From assembly GCF_001905845.1 (NCBI RefSeq), contig NZ_LIVZ01000006.1:248001-312000 (forward strand): a DNA stretch of 64,000 bases, read 5' to 3'. A program made the translations under genes and the position numbers. Positions 7,783 through 16,730 of the stretch are shown here, piece by piece; the stretch's first letter is position 1, and the number at the start of each line of letters is the position of its first letter. The notes under the pieces were generated by a model. The model made no database searches and was not told the DNA's origin. It saw only the letters and a program-made list of their open reading frames with translations. The stretch is from Streptomyces sp. TSRI0107 (GTDB lineage: Bacteria; Actinomycetota; Actinomycetes; Streptomycetales; Streptomycetaceae).

Positions 7783-9282
7783 TCAGATGGTGGAACGGGC
7801 GCTGGGGAAGGAGGTGCCGTAGACGATTTCCGAGTAGCGGAGTTTGAGGCCTGCCGCTGTGCCGGTGATGGTGGTGGAGCCGTTGGTGGAGGGGCCGTTG
7901 GCGGTGCCGCGGGCCTGCCAGACCAGGCCGTCGGAGTTCTCGCCCGGCGCCCCGACGACGGTTTCCGCCCGGCCGTCCTTGTCGAGGTCGGCGAGGTGGG
8001 TCGCGGCGCCGAAGGCGTCGCCGCGTTCCGCGCTGCCGGGTACGCCGGTGGTGTTCTGGCTGTAGGAGACCGACTTGGCGGCCGTCAGACCCGTGGCCGA
8101 GCCGCGCAGGAGGGTCGCCGTGCCCGCCGAGGCGAGGGAGCCGACCGCCTCCTGCGGCGCGCCCACCAGGACGTCCGCGTACTTGTCGCCGTTGGTGTCG
8201 CCGACGGAGAGGGTCGCGCCGAACAGGTCGGCGTTCTCCCCGGTTCCCGGGACGCCCGCCGTGTCCTGGTGGAAGATCCTCGGCTTCTGGTCGGCGGTGA
8301 TGCCCTCCGGGCCGCCGTAGAGGACCTGGATCTCGCCGCCCCGGTGGGCGGGGGTCTGCCCGGACATCAGGGACGCGTCGTAGGGGTTGCCGGTGACCAG
8401 ATCGCCGTAGCCGTCACCATCGAGGTCGCCGATCTGGCCGGTGAGGCCGTCGGCCAGCGGGAGTTCGGTGTACGTGCCGTCCGGGTTCTCGAGGTGGACG
8501 GGGCCGCTGACGTCGCCGTCCGTCGGGCCGGGCAGCCAGAAGCGCTCCGCCTCGCCGTCGCCGTCGACGTCGCCCATGACGACGCCCCGGTTGGTGCCGA
8601 GGGCGTTGACGAAGGCGCGCGCGGCGGGGCGCCCGGTGCGGGTGAACGGGCCGGTGTAGGTGGTGGCACCGCACTGCCCGGTCACGCCGAGGTCGGGCGC
8701 GCCGTCCCCGTCGACGTCACCCGCGGCGATACCCGCCGCGAACTGGCAGCCCTCGTCCAGACCGGTCGGCGTGGGGATCGTCGCGCCGCCCTTGAGACCG
8801 CCGGAGCCGCCCCATACGACGGTGAGCGAGCCGGTGCCCCACATGGTGCCCGCGGATTCGCCGGGCGTGCCGACCAGCAGGTCGGCGTAGCCGTCGCGGT
8901 CGAGGTCGGCGGTGCCGACGGCCGAACCGAAGCCGTCCCACTCCTCCGCCGTGCCGGGGATTCCGCTGGTGGCCTGGGTGATGACGGTGCGGCGGGACGC
9001 CGTCGCGCCGTTCGCCGAGCCGTAGTGCACGACCACCGCGCCCGCCGCGTCGACGGTCCCGTTGGCCGCGCCGGGCGCGCCGACGGCCAGGTCGCGGTAG
9101 CCGTCGCCGTTGAAGTCGTCCTGCACGGCAGCGGTGTTGGCGCCGTGGTAGGGGCCCGTGGCGGTGGCGGACGGGGCGGGCAGGGCGACGGTGAGCGCGG
9201 CGGCCGCACTCACGGCGACGGCGGCGGCCAGAGCCGCACGCGAGATCGACATGGCGGCTCCGGAGGGGAGGGAGGAAGTCAT
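7783..9282 (-). CDS. Secreted FG-GAP/VCBS repeat protein (second of a pair)
   Basis: A 499-residue exported protein built of integrin-alpha-like FG-GAP repeats, each with a calcium-binding DxNGDGxxD or DxDGDGxxD loop (DFNGDGYRDLAVGAPG, DLDRDGYADLLVGTPG, DVDGDGAPDLGV, DLDGDGYGDLVTG, DTNGDKYADVLVGAP, DLDKDGRAETVVGAPG). It should fold as a seven-bladed beta-propeller. An Ala-rich signal peptide follows MSISRAAL. ATG 9282 overlaps the stop of the upstream paralogue (ATGA). ATG 9252, with CGGAG before it, would remove ten residues and give a better signal peptide. Role: probably cell-surface or matrix binding; no catalytic domain seen. Confidence 0.85.
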   Translation of the reverse strand: MTSSLPSGAAMSISRAALAAAVAVSAAAALTVALPAPSATATGPYHGANTAAVQDDFNGDGYRDLAVGAPGAANGTVDAAGAVVVHYGSANGATASRRTVITQATSGIPGTAEEWDGFGSAVGTADLDRDGYADLLVGTPGESAGTMWGTGSLTVVWGGSGGLKGGATIPTPTGLDEGCQFAAGIAAGDVDGDGAPDLGVTGQCGATTYTGPFTRTGRPAARAFVNALGTNRGVVMGDVDGDGEAERFWLPGPTDGDVSGPVHLENPDGTYTELPLADGLTGQIGDLDGDGYGDLVTGNPYDASLMSGQTPAHRGGEIQVLYGGPEGITADQKPRIFHQDTAGVPGTGENADLFGATLSVGDTNGDKYADVLVGAPQEAVGSLASAGTATLLRGSATGLTAAKSVSYSQNTTGVPGSAERGDAFGAATHLADLDKDGRAETVVGAPGENSDGLVWQARGTANGPSTNGSTTITGTAAGLKLRYSEIVYGTSFPSARSTI

Positions 9283-10712
9283 CGGGTCGTCACCACCGTT
9301 CCGAGGCGCGCCGCGCCCGCCGAGCCGAGGCCCACCGCCGAGACGGTCATGTTCTTCGCGCCGGTCGCCGTGAGGGAGCCGGCCGAGCCGCGCAGCGACC
9401 ACAGGGCGCCCGCGCCGCCGTTCTCGCCGGGCGCGCCGATCAGCAGGTCGGCGTAGCCGTCCTTGTTGGTGTCCACGAGGCGCACGGCGCCGCCGAACGC
9501 GTCGCCGGCCTCGGAACCGCCGGGCACGCCACCGCTGTTCTGCGTCCACACGCGGGCGTGGGCGGTGTCCAGGGCGCCGCTGGTGCCGCGTACGACGGTG
9601 ACCGCGCCGGCCTTGCCGTCCTCGCCGGGTGCGCCGACGACCAGGTCGGCCTTGCCGTCCTTGTCGGTGTCGCCGATCGCGACGGAGGTGCCGAAGCGGT
9701 CGCCGGCCTCGCCGGAGCCGGGTACGCCCGGGGTGTCCTGGGTGATGGTCTGGACCCGGCTGGGCGAGCCGTACGCGGCGTCGAAGTACACGGTGACGTG
9801 GCCGCCGAGCGAGCTGCCGGGGCTCTGCGCGGGGTCTTCGGGGTTGCCGATGACGAGGTCGGGGGCGCCGTTGCCGTTGAGGTCGCCGACGGCGGAGGTG
9901 GTGCCGGCGGGCAGGGTGGTGTAGTCGAAGCCGCCGGGTTCGTAGAGCGTGGTGTGCGGGTCGTCGCCGTGGCCGTCGTAGCCCCAGCCGCCGTCGGAGA
10001 CGCCGCGGCCGTGCGCGATGAGCCGGTCGGCGTCGGTGTTCGGCAGGTCGAGCGGGGTGAGCGCGACGATGCCGTACGCCGGGTTGAAGTCGTGCCCGTT
10101 GCCGCTGGTGCCGGTCTGCGCGGACAGGTCGGCCGGCATGTACGTGACCTCGGCGTCGTCGGCGCCGACGGCGATGGACAGCTTGCCGCCGTTGACCGGG
10201 TTCACGGAGTCGTACGTGCCGACGGCGAGGGTGCGGCCCCACGCGTCGTGCGAGGCGGGCCACGGGTCGGCGACACCCTTGGCCTTCACCGGGCCGGACG
10301 CGGTGCCGTAGACGACCGTCACCGAGCCGCCGCCGTCGTCGCCGGCGACGTCCTCGCCGGGGGCGCCGACGACCAGGTCGCTGTACCCGTCGGCGTTCAG
10401 GTCGTGCACGACGACCGCCGCGCCGAACCGGTCGCCGCTCTCGGCGGCGCCGGGGACGCCGGTGGAGTTCTGCGTGAGGACGGTCCGTCTGGCGGGGTCG
10501 ACGCCCTTCGAGGTGCCGTACAGGACGACCACCGCTCCGGCCTTGGCACGGCCGCCGACGGTGGTGTCCGGCGCGGCGACGACCACGTCGCGGTAACCGT
10601 CCTTGTCGATGTCGCCGGGCACACCGGCGACGGCGTGCGCGCCGGCCGCGACCAGCGGGGTCAGCCCCGAGGCGAGCAGGGTGGCCGACATCAGCAGGGT
10701 GCGTTTGCGCAC
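9279..10712 (-). CDS. Secreted FG-GAP/VCBS repeat protein (first of a pair)
   Basis: A 477-residue exported protein with about seven FG-GAP repeats and calcium loops (DIDKDGYRDVVVAAP, DLNADGYSDLVVGAPGEDV, DLNGNGAPDLVIG, DTDKDGKADLVVGAPGEDG, DTNKDGYADLLIGAPGENG). The GTG start at 10712 (VRKRTLLMSATLLASGL) is chosen because GGAGGAG lies just upstream and a signal peptide ending near AHA follows. It overlaps the next gene, a paralogue, by 4 bases, so the pair looks like a tandem duplication transcribed together. A calcium-stabilised beta-propeller is expected; the ligand is unknown. Confidence 0.87.
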   Translation of the reverse strand: MRKRTLLMSATLLASGLTPLVAAGAHAVAGVPGDIDKDGYRDVVVAAPDTTVGGRAKAGAVVVLYGTSKGVDPARRTVLTQNSTGVPGAAESGDRFGAAVVVHDLNADGYSDLVVGAPGEDVAGDDGGGSVTVVYGTASGPVKAKGVADPWPASHDAWGRTLAVGTYDSVNPVNGGKLSIAVGADDAEVTYMPADLSAQTGTSGNGHDFNPAYGIVALTPLDLPNTDADRLIAHGRGVSDGGWGYDGHGDDPHTTLYEPGGFDYTTLPAGTTSAVGDLNGNGAPDLVIGNPEDPAQSPGSSLGGHVTVYFDAAYGSPSRVQTITQDTPGVPGSGEAGDRFGTSVAIGDTDKDGKADLVVGAPGEDGKAGAVTVVRGTSGALDTAHARVWTQNSGGVPGGSEAGDAFGGAVRLVDTNKDGYADLLIGAPGENGGAGALWSLRGSAGSLTATGAKNMTVSAVGLGSAGAARLGTVVTTR

Positions 10713-10828
10713 GGGCTCCTCCAGAGGCATCCGGGACGGTCCGGACAACGGGACGCCGCCGGGCGGTGCCGGTCGGCGCACAGGAGACACTCAGCGGGGT
10801 CGAAGGGTTGTACGAGAAGGGAGTTAAT

Positions 10829-10901
10829 CCGGGAGGGAGCCCGGTAGGGGGCCCGGAAAAGGAATCCGGAAGGGAATCCGGAAGGGAGCCCGGAAGGGAG
10901 C
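10829..10901. repeat. Six tandem copies of a 12-bp CCGGAAGGGAGC-like unit
   Basis: Units begin with CCGG at 10829, 10841, 10853, 10866, 10878 and 10890. The best match each other exactly (CCGGAAGGGAGC) and one has an extra base. They fill the gap between the FG-GAP operon and the marR gene, whose promoters must lie in or beside this array. Purine bias puts almost all G on one strand. It could be a slippage array or a set of binding sites. Confidence 0.6.
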
Positions 10902-10973
10902 CCGGAACGTGCCGGCCGACTGAGGTGGCGGCCGCCCGGGCTCACGGCCGGCCGCGCTCGGTACCCTGGCCGA

Positions 10974-11447
10974 ATGGGCGAAGCCGTAGCCGCAGGTGAG
11001 CAGATGGGCGTCGTGGCCGCGCTGGTGCGGTCCGCGTTCCTGGTGGACGCCGTTTACGCCGAGTCGGGCCGCGCGTTCGGGCTGACCCCGCAGCAGGGCC
11101 AGCTGCTGTGCGTCCTGATGCCGCAGCCGTACGGGATGTCCGAGCTGGGCGCGATGCTGGGCCTGGCCAAGTCCAGCCTGACGGGGCTGGTGGACCGCAC
11201 CGTGCAGCGCGGGCTGGTCCGGCGGGAGGCCGACCCCCGGGACGGGCGGGCCGTGCGGGTCGGCCTGACCGAGGAGGGCGCGGCGCTCGCCAAGGAGTTC
11301 TACGACGCGACGTGCCGCCGTATCGAGGAGCTGCCGTCGGGTCTCGCGCCGGCCGAGCGGGAGCAGCTGGCCGCGCTGCTCGCCCGGGTCGTCGAGGACA
11401 ACGAGGTGCCGCAGGTGTTCAGCGAGCCGGAGCAGCCGCGTCCGTAG
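10974..11447 (+). CDS. MarR-family transcriptional regulator
   Basis: A 157-residue winged-helix protein with the MarR layout: helical dimer arm, recognition segment MSELGAMLGLAKSSLTGLVDRTVQRGLV, and the wing RREADPRDGRAVRVGLTEEG. Its 3' end overlaps the convergent MFS gene by 29 bases. MarR proteins usually respond to small aromatic compounds or oxidants. The adjacent exporter is a possible target, although the exporter also has an ArsR-type neighbour with a clear palindrome. Confidence 0.88.
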   Translation: MGEAVAAGEQMGVVAALVRSAFLVDAVYAESGRAFGLTPQQGQLLCVLMPQPYGMSELGAMLGLAKSSLTGLVDRTVQRGLVRREADPRDGRAVRVGLTEEGAALAKEFYDATCRRIEELPSGLAPAEREQLAALLARVVEDNEVPQVFSEPEQPRP

Positions 11448-12627
11448 CGGGGGTGTCCCGCCGGGCCACCCGCAGGCCCCGTGCCAGCACCGCCGTCACC
11501 GCGACCGACGCCACCGCCATCACCGTCATCGCCGTCCCGGCGGAGGTGAGCTGGGCGACCGCGCCCGCCAGTGCCGCGCTCACGCCCTGCAGGGTGAGCA
11601 TCCCGGCGGAGTGCAGTCCGAGGGCGTGGCCGGAGAGCTCGTCCGGGGTGAGGGCGACCAGCCGTTCCTGCTGGACCAGGCTCGCCCCGAACCCGGCGGA
11701 CGCCACCAGCACCAGCACGGCCGCGACCGGCACCGGCGGCCGCAGGAAGAACGCCAGGTACGGCCCGGCGAGCAGCAACAGCAGCGGTACCCCGAGCCGG
11801 GCCCGCCGCCCCGGCGGCAGCAGCCGCCCCACGGTCACGTCCCCGGCGAACATGCCCAGCGCGGCGCACGCGAACAGCGTCCCCGCGGCCTCGGGCGCGT
11901 AGGAGACGTACAGCGCCTCGCAGCCGACGATCAGCCCGTTGGGCACCCACAGGGCGAGATAGAGGCGGCGGCGCGACGGGGACGACCACAGCTGGGAGTT
12001 GGCCCGCCAGGTCGCCCGGACCGAGGGACGGCCGGACTCGCGCGGCGGGCGGGCCGTCAGCCCCAGCCGCAGCCCGAGCGCCGCCCCGGCGTACAGCAGC
12101 GCCGCCAACAGCAGCGCGGTACGCGGCGTGAGGACGGCGACCACGACCCCGCCGGCCGCGTACCCGCAGATCTGGGCGAGTCCGCTCATCATGTTGAAGA
12201 CGGAACGCCCCAGCAGGTACCGCTCCTTGGACAGGATCTCGGTCAGCAGCCCCCACCGCACTCCCCCGCCCAGCGAGGCCACCAGCCCCTGGGCGAAGAC
12301 CACCGCGAGCACCGCCCACACCGGCAGTCCCGGCACCGCCAGCAGCGCCGTACCGGCCGCGAACGCCAGCGCCACCCCGGCGAGCGTGGCGCGCGGCGGC
12401 AGCCGGTCCGACCCGGACAGCAGGAAGGTCGCCCCGACGACCTGGGCCAGCGACGGCCCGAACATGCTCACCGCCGCCAGCAGCGGCGACTCGGTCGCCC
12501 GGAACACCAGCGTGCCGAGCGCGAGCCCGCCGAGCGTCTGGGCGCCGATCTGAGCGGCGGAGGAGAGGAAGAGCGGAGTGAACTCGGGTGTACGGAAGAG
12601 GCCTGCATAGCCCGGTGATCTGCGCAT
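11419..12627 (-). CDS. Major facilitator superfamily exporter
   Basis: A 402-residue membrane protein with about 12 hydrophobic segments and no signal peptide, typical of 12-TM MFS drug/metabolite exporters. The start MRRSPGYAGLFRTPEF is 75 bases from the divergent regulator start, with a perfect 8-bp inverted repeat between them. It is therefore probably repressed by that regulator. Substrate is unknown. Confidence 0.85.
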   Translation of the reverse strand: MRRSPGYAGLFRTPEFTPLFLSSAAQIGAQTLGGLALGTLVFRATESPLLAAVSMFGPSLAQVVGATFLLSGSDRLPPRATLAGVALAFAAGTALLAVPGLPVWAVLAVVFAQGLVASLGGGVRWGLLTEILSKERYLLGRSVFNMMSGLAQICGYAAGGVVVAVLTPRTALLLAALLYAGAALGLRLGLTARPPRESGRPSVRATWRANSQLWSSPSRRRLYLALWVPNGLIVGCEALYVSYAPEAAGTLFACAALGMFAGDVTVGRLLPPGRRARLGVPLLLLLAGPYLAFFLRPPVPVAAVLVLVASAGFGASLVQQERLVALTPDELSGHALGLHSAGMLTLQGVSAALAGAVAQLTSAGTAMTVMAVASVAVTAVLARGLRVARRDTPATDAAAPAR

Positions 12628-12664
12628 GCGGGGAGTCTGTGGCGCCCGCGACCGCCCCGTTATT

Positions 12665-12684
12665 GTTTCGCGCACACGCGAAAC
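12665..12684. promoter_or_regulatory. Perfect palindromic operator between MFS exporter and ArsR-type regulator
   Basis: GTTTCGCG (12665-12672) and CGCGAAAC (12677-12684) form a perfect 8-bp inverted repeat around CACA. It is centred in the 74-bp gap between divergent genes, the expected place for a local repressor to control both itself and the exporter. Confidence 0.7.
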
Positions 12685-12701
12685 CAACCGGGGGGGCGGG
12701 C

Positions 12702-13682
12702 ATGGGCTGGTGGCAGGTCGACGCCGACACGCTCGCCCGCAGCCGCTTCCTGCTCTCCCCGTACGCCGAGACCTTCGCGAGCCTGAAGCTGCTGCACGCC
12801 GCGACCGGCGCCCACCCCGGCGAACAGGCCTGGCTGCGCTCCCATCTCCCCGGCTACCGCGCTCGCCTGGCCACCGACCCGGTGACCGCGCTGCTGGTGG
12901 GTGCCGGGCTGGGCCGGGACTGGATCGCCGACTTCCTCACCCCCACCCCGCACGACGGCGAGGACTTCGCCCGGGCGGTCGCCCGGGTCCGCGCGACCGC
13001 CCCCGCGGCCGCCCGCGCCCACCTGCGGGTCTCCCTGGCCGGCCCGCTCCCCGCCGAGCTGGACCGCGACGACCTGCCGGACCGGGCGGCGACGCTCCTC
13101 GAGTACGTCTGGTCCGAGACCGTACGGCCGTACTGGGCCCGGCGCCGACGCGTCCTGGAGGCCGACGTGGTGGCGCGGACGGCGCGGATGAGCCAGGGCG
13201 GCTGGGCGGCGGTACTGGACGCGCTGCGCCCCGGCACCCGCTGGCTGGGCGCCAGCCGCTTCCAGGTCAACCGGCACGAGTACCCGCCGCGCGACATCTC
13301 CGGCGCCGAGCTGCTGCTCGTCCCCGTCACCCCGCGCACCGGCTGGGTGTCCTGGGAGGAACCGGCGCGCCTGCGGTACGCCGTCGTCTACCCGTGCGCC
13401 GGCCCGCTCGCCGACGACCACACCAGGCCGCCCGTGCCCGCGAGCCTCGGCGCCCTGCTGGGCCACGCCCGCGCCACCGTCCTGGCCCTCCTGGACTCCC
13501 CCATGAGCACCACCCAGTTGACCGCCGTGACCGGGCAGGGGCTCGGCTCGGTGGGACGGCACCTGCGGGTGCTGCTGGACGCGGGCCTGGTGGACCGGCG
13601 GCGGGCGGGACGCTCGGTGCTGTACGCGCGGACATCCGCCGGCGACGTGCTGATCGAGGCGTCCGACACCTGGCGGGACTAG
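12702..13682 (+). CDS. ArsR-type winged-helix regulator with long N-terminal sensor domain
   Basis: A 326-residue protein. The first about 230 residues form an unusual helical domain (DVDTL-type opening, then R-rich segments) resembling the DUF5937 domain. Residues about 250-325 are an ArsR-like winged helix (LGALLGHARATVLALLDSPMSTTQLTAVTGQGLGSVGRHLRVLLDAGLVDRRRAGRSVLY, read in two parts). No metal-binding cysteine motif is seen, so it probably senses an organic ligand. It is divergent from the MFS exporter with a palindrome between, and ends 10 bases before the glutathione peroxidase gene, so the two may be co-transcribed. Confidence 0.8.
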   Translation: MGWWQVDADTLARSRFLLSPYAETFASLKLLHAATGAHPGEQAWLRSHLPGYRARLATDPVTALLVGAGLGRDWIADFLTPTPHDGEDFARAVARVRATAPAAARAHLRVSLAGPLPAELDRDDLPDRAATLLEYVWSETVRPYWARRRRVLEADVVARTARMSQGGWAAVLDALRPGTRWLGASRFQVNRHEYPPRDISGAELLLVPVTPRTGWVSWEEPARLRYAVVYPCAGPLADDHTRPPVPASLGALLGHARATVLALLDSPMSTTQLTAVTGQGLGSVGRHLRVLLDAGLVDRRRAGRSVLYARTSAGDVLIEASDTWRD

Positions 13683-13692
13683 CATCCGCCGT

Positions 13693-14190
13693 ATGACGAC
13701 CAACGCATCCCCGCTCGACATCGACATCGACGCCCTCCAGGGCGGCCCCGCCGACCTCAAGCAGTACGCCGGTCAGGCCGTGCTCATCGTGAACGTGGCC
13801 TCCAAGTGCGGGCTGACCCCGCAGTACGCCGGTCTGGAGCGGCTCCAGGAGCGGTACGCGGCCCGTGGCTTCACGGTGCTCGGCGTGCCCTGCAACCAGT
13901 TCCTCGGACAGGAGCCCGGCAGCGCCGAGGAGATCGCCGAGTTCTGCTCGGCGACGTACGGCGTGACCTTCCCGATGACCGAGAAGACCGAGGTCAACGG
14001 CGAGGGCCGGCACCCGCTGTACGACCGCCTGACCGGCTTCGCCGACGCCGAGGGCCACAGCGGTGACATCCGCTGGAACTTCGAGAAGTTCCTCATCGGC
14101 CGGGACGGCGCGGTCGTCGCCCGCTTCTCCCCGCAGACCGAGCCGGAGGCCCCGGAGGTCGTCTCCGCGATCGAGGCGCAGCTCGGCTGA
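13693..14190 (+). CDS. Glutathione peroxidase-family thiol peroxidase
   Basis: A 165-residue peroxidase reducing hydrogen or lipid peroxides. It has peroxidatic Cys39 in NVASKCGLTPQY, the VPCNQFLGQEPGS motif and the IRWNFEKFLI tryptophan/asparagine segment of the catalytic tetrad. Cys85 (EFCSATYG) is placed as the resolving cysteine of thioredoxin-dependent members. A cysteine replaces selenocysteine, and Streptomyces lack glutathione, so thioredoxin or mycothiol is the likely reductant. Length is normal. Confidence 0.92.
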   Translation: MTTNASPLDIDIDALQGGPADLKQYAGQAVLIVNVASKCGLTPQYAGLERLQERYAARGFTVLGVPCNQFLGQEPGSAEEIAEFCSATYGVTFPMTEKTEVNGEGRHPLYDRLTGFADAEGHSGDIRWNFEKFLIGRDGAVVARFSPQTEPEAPEVVSAIEAQLG

Positions 14191-14205
14191 GCCCGGGCAC
14201 AAGCC

Positions 14206-14246
14206 GAGCCCCCTCGGCAAGGACGGCGAGCTCGTCGAGAGGGCTC
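14206..14246. terminator. Hairpin between convergent genes
   Basis: GAGCCCCCTCG (14206-14216) pairs with CGAGAGGGCTC (14236-14246), ten of eleven bases. It lies 16 bases past the peroxidase stop and 15 bases from the convergent DUF397 stop, so it is a likely bidirectional terminator. Confidence 0.65.
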
Positions 14247-14260
14247 CGGGTTGGTGCTTG

Positions 14261-14452
14261 TCAGGCCTTGACCGACGCCACGAAGGTGTTCCACGCGGCG
14301 GCCGGGAAGGCCAGGACGGGGCCCTGCTGGACCTTGGAGTCCCGGACGGCCATCGCGGACGGCACCGGGGACTTGATCTCCACGCAGGCGCCGTTGCCCT
14401 GGGAGTACGAGGACTTGACCCACTTGTCCGTCGCGCCCTGCTTGATCGCCAT
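14261..14452 (-). CDS. DUF397-domain small protein
   Basis: A 63-residue protein. WVKSSYSQGNGACVEI and VAVRDSK-like (MAVRDSKVQQGPVLAF) with the tail AWNTFV are the hallmark of DUF397. The ATG at 14452 has a GGAG box before it. In Streptomyces such proteins are encoded beside a DUF5753 helix-turn-helix regulator, as here, and the pairs (whiJ-type) affect development and antibiotic production. It probably modulates its regulator partner. Confidence 0.9.
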   Translation of the reverse strand: MAIKQGATDKWVKSSYSQGNGACVEIKSPVPSAMAVRDSKVQQGPVLAFPAAAWNTFVASVKA

Positions 14453-14627
14453 TTTCACTCCATTAGCCAGTTGCTGAGTTGCTGCGTTTCCGCCAACGTT
14501 CTTGCTCGATGGCGTGATCGACGCTACTCGCCAACTCAGGCGGCCGGAGCGACTATTCACTCGACCGGATGGCATATTCCAGTGCGGTCTTCCATCCGGT
14601 CGGGGCGACGGTGTACTTTGCGGCGCC

Positions 14628-15491
14628 TCATCTCAGACCGGCGTAATCCTTGGCCACTTCCGCGATGAATTCCCGGGTCTGCTCCACATTCAGCGCCTGC
14701 GCCCGCAAGTGCTCGTACATCACTGCGTATTTCTGGACATCCTGCGCCTTTTCCAGATAAAGATCACTGGTGACGCCCTCGATGTAGACGACGCTCGAAT
14801 CGGCGGCGTCCGGGAACTCCAAAATCGCGTACTGCCCGCTCACGCCGGGGTGCGCCCCCATCTCGAACGGGATCAACTGCACGGTGACGTGCGGCAGCTG
14901 CGACATCTCCAGCAGATACTCCAGCTGCTCGATCATCACCTGTTTACTGCCGACCTCGCGGCGCACCGCCGCCTCGTCCAGCACCGCCCACAGCCGCAGC
15001 GGGTTCTCGTCGGCGGCAATACGTTCCTGCCGGCGCAGCCGCACCTGCACCCGCTTGTCGATGTCGGTCGGCGACGCCTCCGGCAGGGCGCCCTGGATCA
15101 GCGCCTCCGCGTACTGCCGGGTCTGCAGCAGGCCGGGCACCACCTGCGGGTCGTACACACGCAGGCTCGCGGCATCCGTCTCCAGACCGATGTAGACGCT
15201 GTACGGGACATCCCCGAAAGCGTGCCACCAGCCCTGCTGGCGCGAATCCTTCGCCATCTGCATCAGCGAATCGACGATGCGGTGGTCCTCCACCTCGTAG
15301 ACTCCGCAAAGGTCGCGCACATCACGCTGGCTGATGCTGCGACGGCCGTTCTCCAGGCGGCTGATCTTCGACTGGGAGACCAGCAGCCGCTCCGCCACCT
15401 CCTCGGCCGTCATGCCCTTGAGCTCGCGGAGCCGGCGCAGCTCCTGGCCCAGCCGGCGCCGCCTGACTGTGGGATTGACATTGGACGCCAC
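14628..15491 (-). CDS. XRE-family regulator with DUF5753 domain (whiJ-type)
   Basis: A 287-residue protein. Residues about 12-70 are an XRE helix-turn-helix (LGQELRRLRELKGMTAEEVAERLLVSQSKISRLENGRR, read in two parts). Residues about 95-280 match the DUF5753 ligand/effector domain (VYDPQVVPGLLQTRQYAEAL and QYAILEFPDAADSSVVYIE). It is followed by a DUF397 gene on the same strand after 175 bases. These pairs are many in Streptomyces and act in developmental control; this pair is at the position of SCO4441/SCO4442 by recalled synteny. Confidence 0.9.
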   Translation of the reverse strand: MASNVNPTVRRRRLGQELRRLRELKGMTAEEVAERLLVSQSKISRLENGRRSISQRDVRDLCGVYEVEDHRIVDSLMQMAKDSRQQGWWHAFGDVPYSVYIGLETDAASLRVYDPQVVPGLLQTRQYAEALIQGALPEASPTDIDKRVQVRLRRQERIAADENPLRLWAVLDEAAVRREVGSKQVMIEQLEYLLEMSQLPHVTVQLIPFEMGAHPGVSGQYAILEFPDAADSSVVYIEGVTSDLYLEKAQDVQKYAVMYEHLRAQALNVEQTREFIAEVAKDYAGLR

Positions 15492-15743
15492 GGGACGTGC
15501 ACCTCCGGCTGCTGCCTCAAAACTCGCGACTTTGCGTATCTGCTGCTGAGCAGACTGCCACCAAGGTGCTTCTTACCGCTGGGAAACAGCGGATATCCGG
15601 CGGGTACACGCCAGATCCACACATGCCGACATGCGTCCGCGCGGGGCGGCGGACGCGTCCGTCGTCCGAACGACGCGTACCACCACCCCGCGCGGCTCGC
15701 GCGGCTCCCGAACGGGCTTGTGCGTTACTGCCGTGACAGCGGC

Positions 15744-16499
15744 TCAGTGCGCCACGGCGCGCGCCATGCTGCCGTGGCGCGCCTGGGCCGGAACCCCGCG
15801 TGCGGGTTCCGCCGCCGGCCTGGCTCCAGCGGCCTGCCGGCCTGCCGGGCCCCCGGCGGCACGACGCGGCTGTGCCGCCGCGCCGTTCTGGACGTCCATC
15901 ACGGCGTGCGCCACGAGGCCGCCCATGGGGTCGTGCCTGATCAGATCCCGCAGCCGGGAACGGGACGAGCGTCCCTCGTTCCCCGGGTACAAGTGCTTGC
16001 CGAGACCCACGGCGTGCGCCAGGGCGGCGAGCGCCGCGGTCCGCGGGTCCGGCGGCACGCCGGTGCGGATCGCGGAATCCAGCCGGGCCCTGATCTCCCG
16101 GCTGATGGCGGTGTCCGTCGCCTGGTAGCGAGTCGTCGGCAGCACTCCGCACATCTGGCCCTCCACGGCATGGACCATGCCGCAGCGTTCCAGATGCGAG
16201 AGGTAGGTCTGGCGGAGCCCGAGACGCGGCCCGCCGATCCAGTGGACCGCCCGCACCGGAGCGCCGCGCCTTCGCAGCAACTCCAACGCGCAGTCCAAAG
16301 TCGGATCTCCAGTCGGCCGTGGTGCCACCACGGCGATACGATCCCCGTCTGGGGCTATCCGTCCGGCCAGCGCCAGCTCCACTAGCTGTGCTCCGGCCAG
16401 ACCGAGGTCGAGCGACTGCGGCTGCGCAGTGGTACCCGTGGCCGGGTCCAGTGCCAGCAGCAGAAGCTCCTCCGGAAGTGTTCTGCGGCTCCTGCCCAT
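15744..16499 (-). CDS. GPP34/GOLPH3-like protein
   Basis: A 251-residue protein beginning LPEELLLLALDPATG, the family signature opening, followed by LDLGLAGAQLVELALAGRI and the helical core typical of GOLPH3/VPS74-like (GPP34) proteins. In eukaryotes these bind phosphoinositides. In Streptomyces they are abundant, unlinked to the Golgi and of unknown role. The C-terminal about 45 residues are Ala/Gly/Pro/Arg-rich and likely disordered. Up to 252 bases on its downstream side hold no recognised gene. Confidence 0.85.
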   Translation of the reverse strand: MGRSRRTLPEELLLLALDPATGTTAQPQSLDLGLAGAQLVELALAGRIAPDGDRIAVVAPRPTGDPTLDCALELLRRRGAPVRAVHWIGGPRLGLRQTYLSHLERCGMVHAVEGQMCGVLPTTRYQATDTAISREIRARLDSAIRTGVPPDPRTAALAALAHAVGLGKHLYPGNEGRSSRSRLRDLIRHDPMGGLVAHAVMDVQNGAAAQPRRAAGGPAGRQAAGARPAAEPARGVPAQARHGSMARAVAH

Positions 16500-16730
16500 C
16501 CATGCCTCCCCGCGTGGATGAAAGACAGGGTGACCCCTCTCACATTGGTCTGTCGAGGGTGCGTGACCGGTTCGTAAGGGAACCAGTAGGTATGTCGTTC
16601 TCGTCTACCGCATGGGTCAACCCCTCACACAGGACACTGGTACATGGTTCGGACAGCGGTTGGCCGAGGTGTCCGGGCAGCGGTTCGTTTCGGTACTCGC
16701 ACGGGAGACGTGCGGCATGAGGAGGCATCG

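Noticed and set aside
11108..11902. 264-codon + frame spanning marR and the MFS gene end
   Set aside because: It crosses two convergent real genes in a shifted frame and is Arg/Ala-rich with no motif.
14502..16385. 627-codon + frame opposite the DUF5753 and GPP34 genes
   Set aside because: Antisense to two recognised genes; composition typical of shadow frames.
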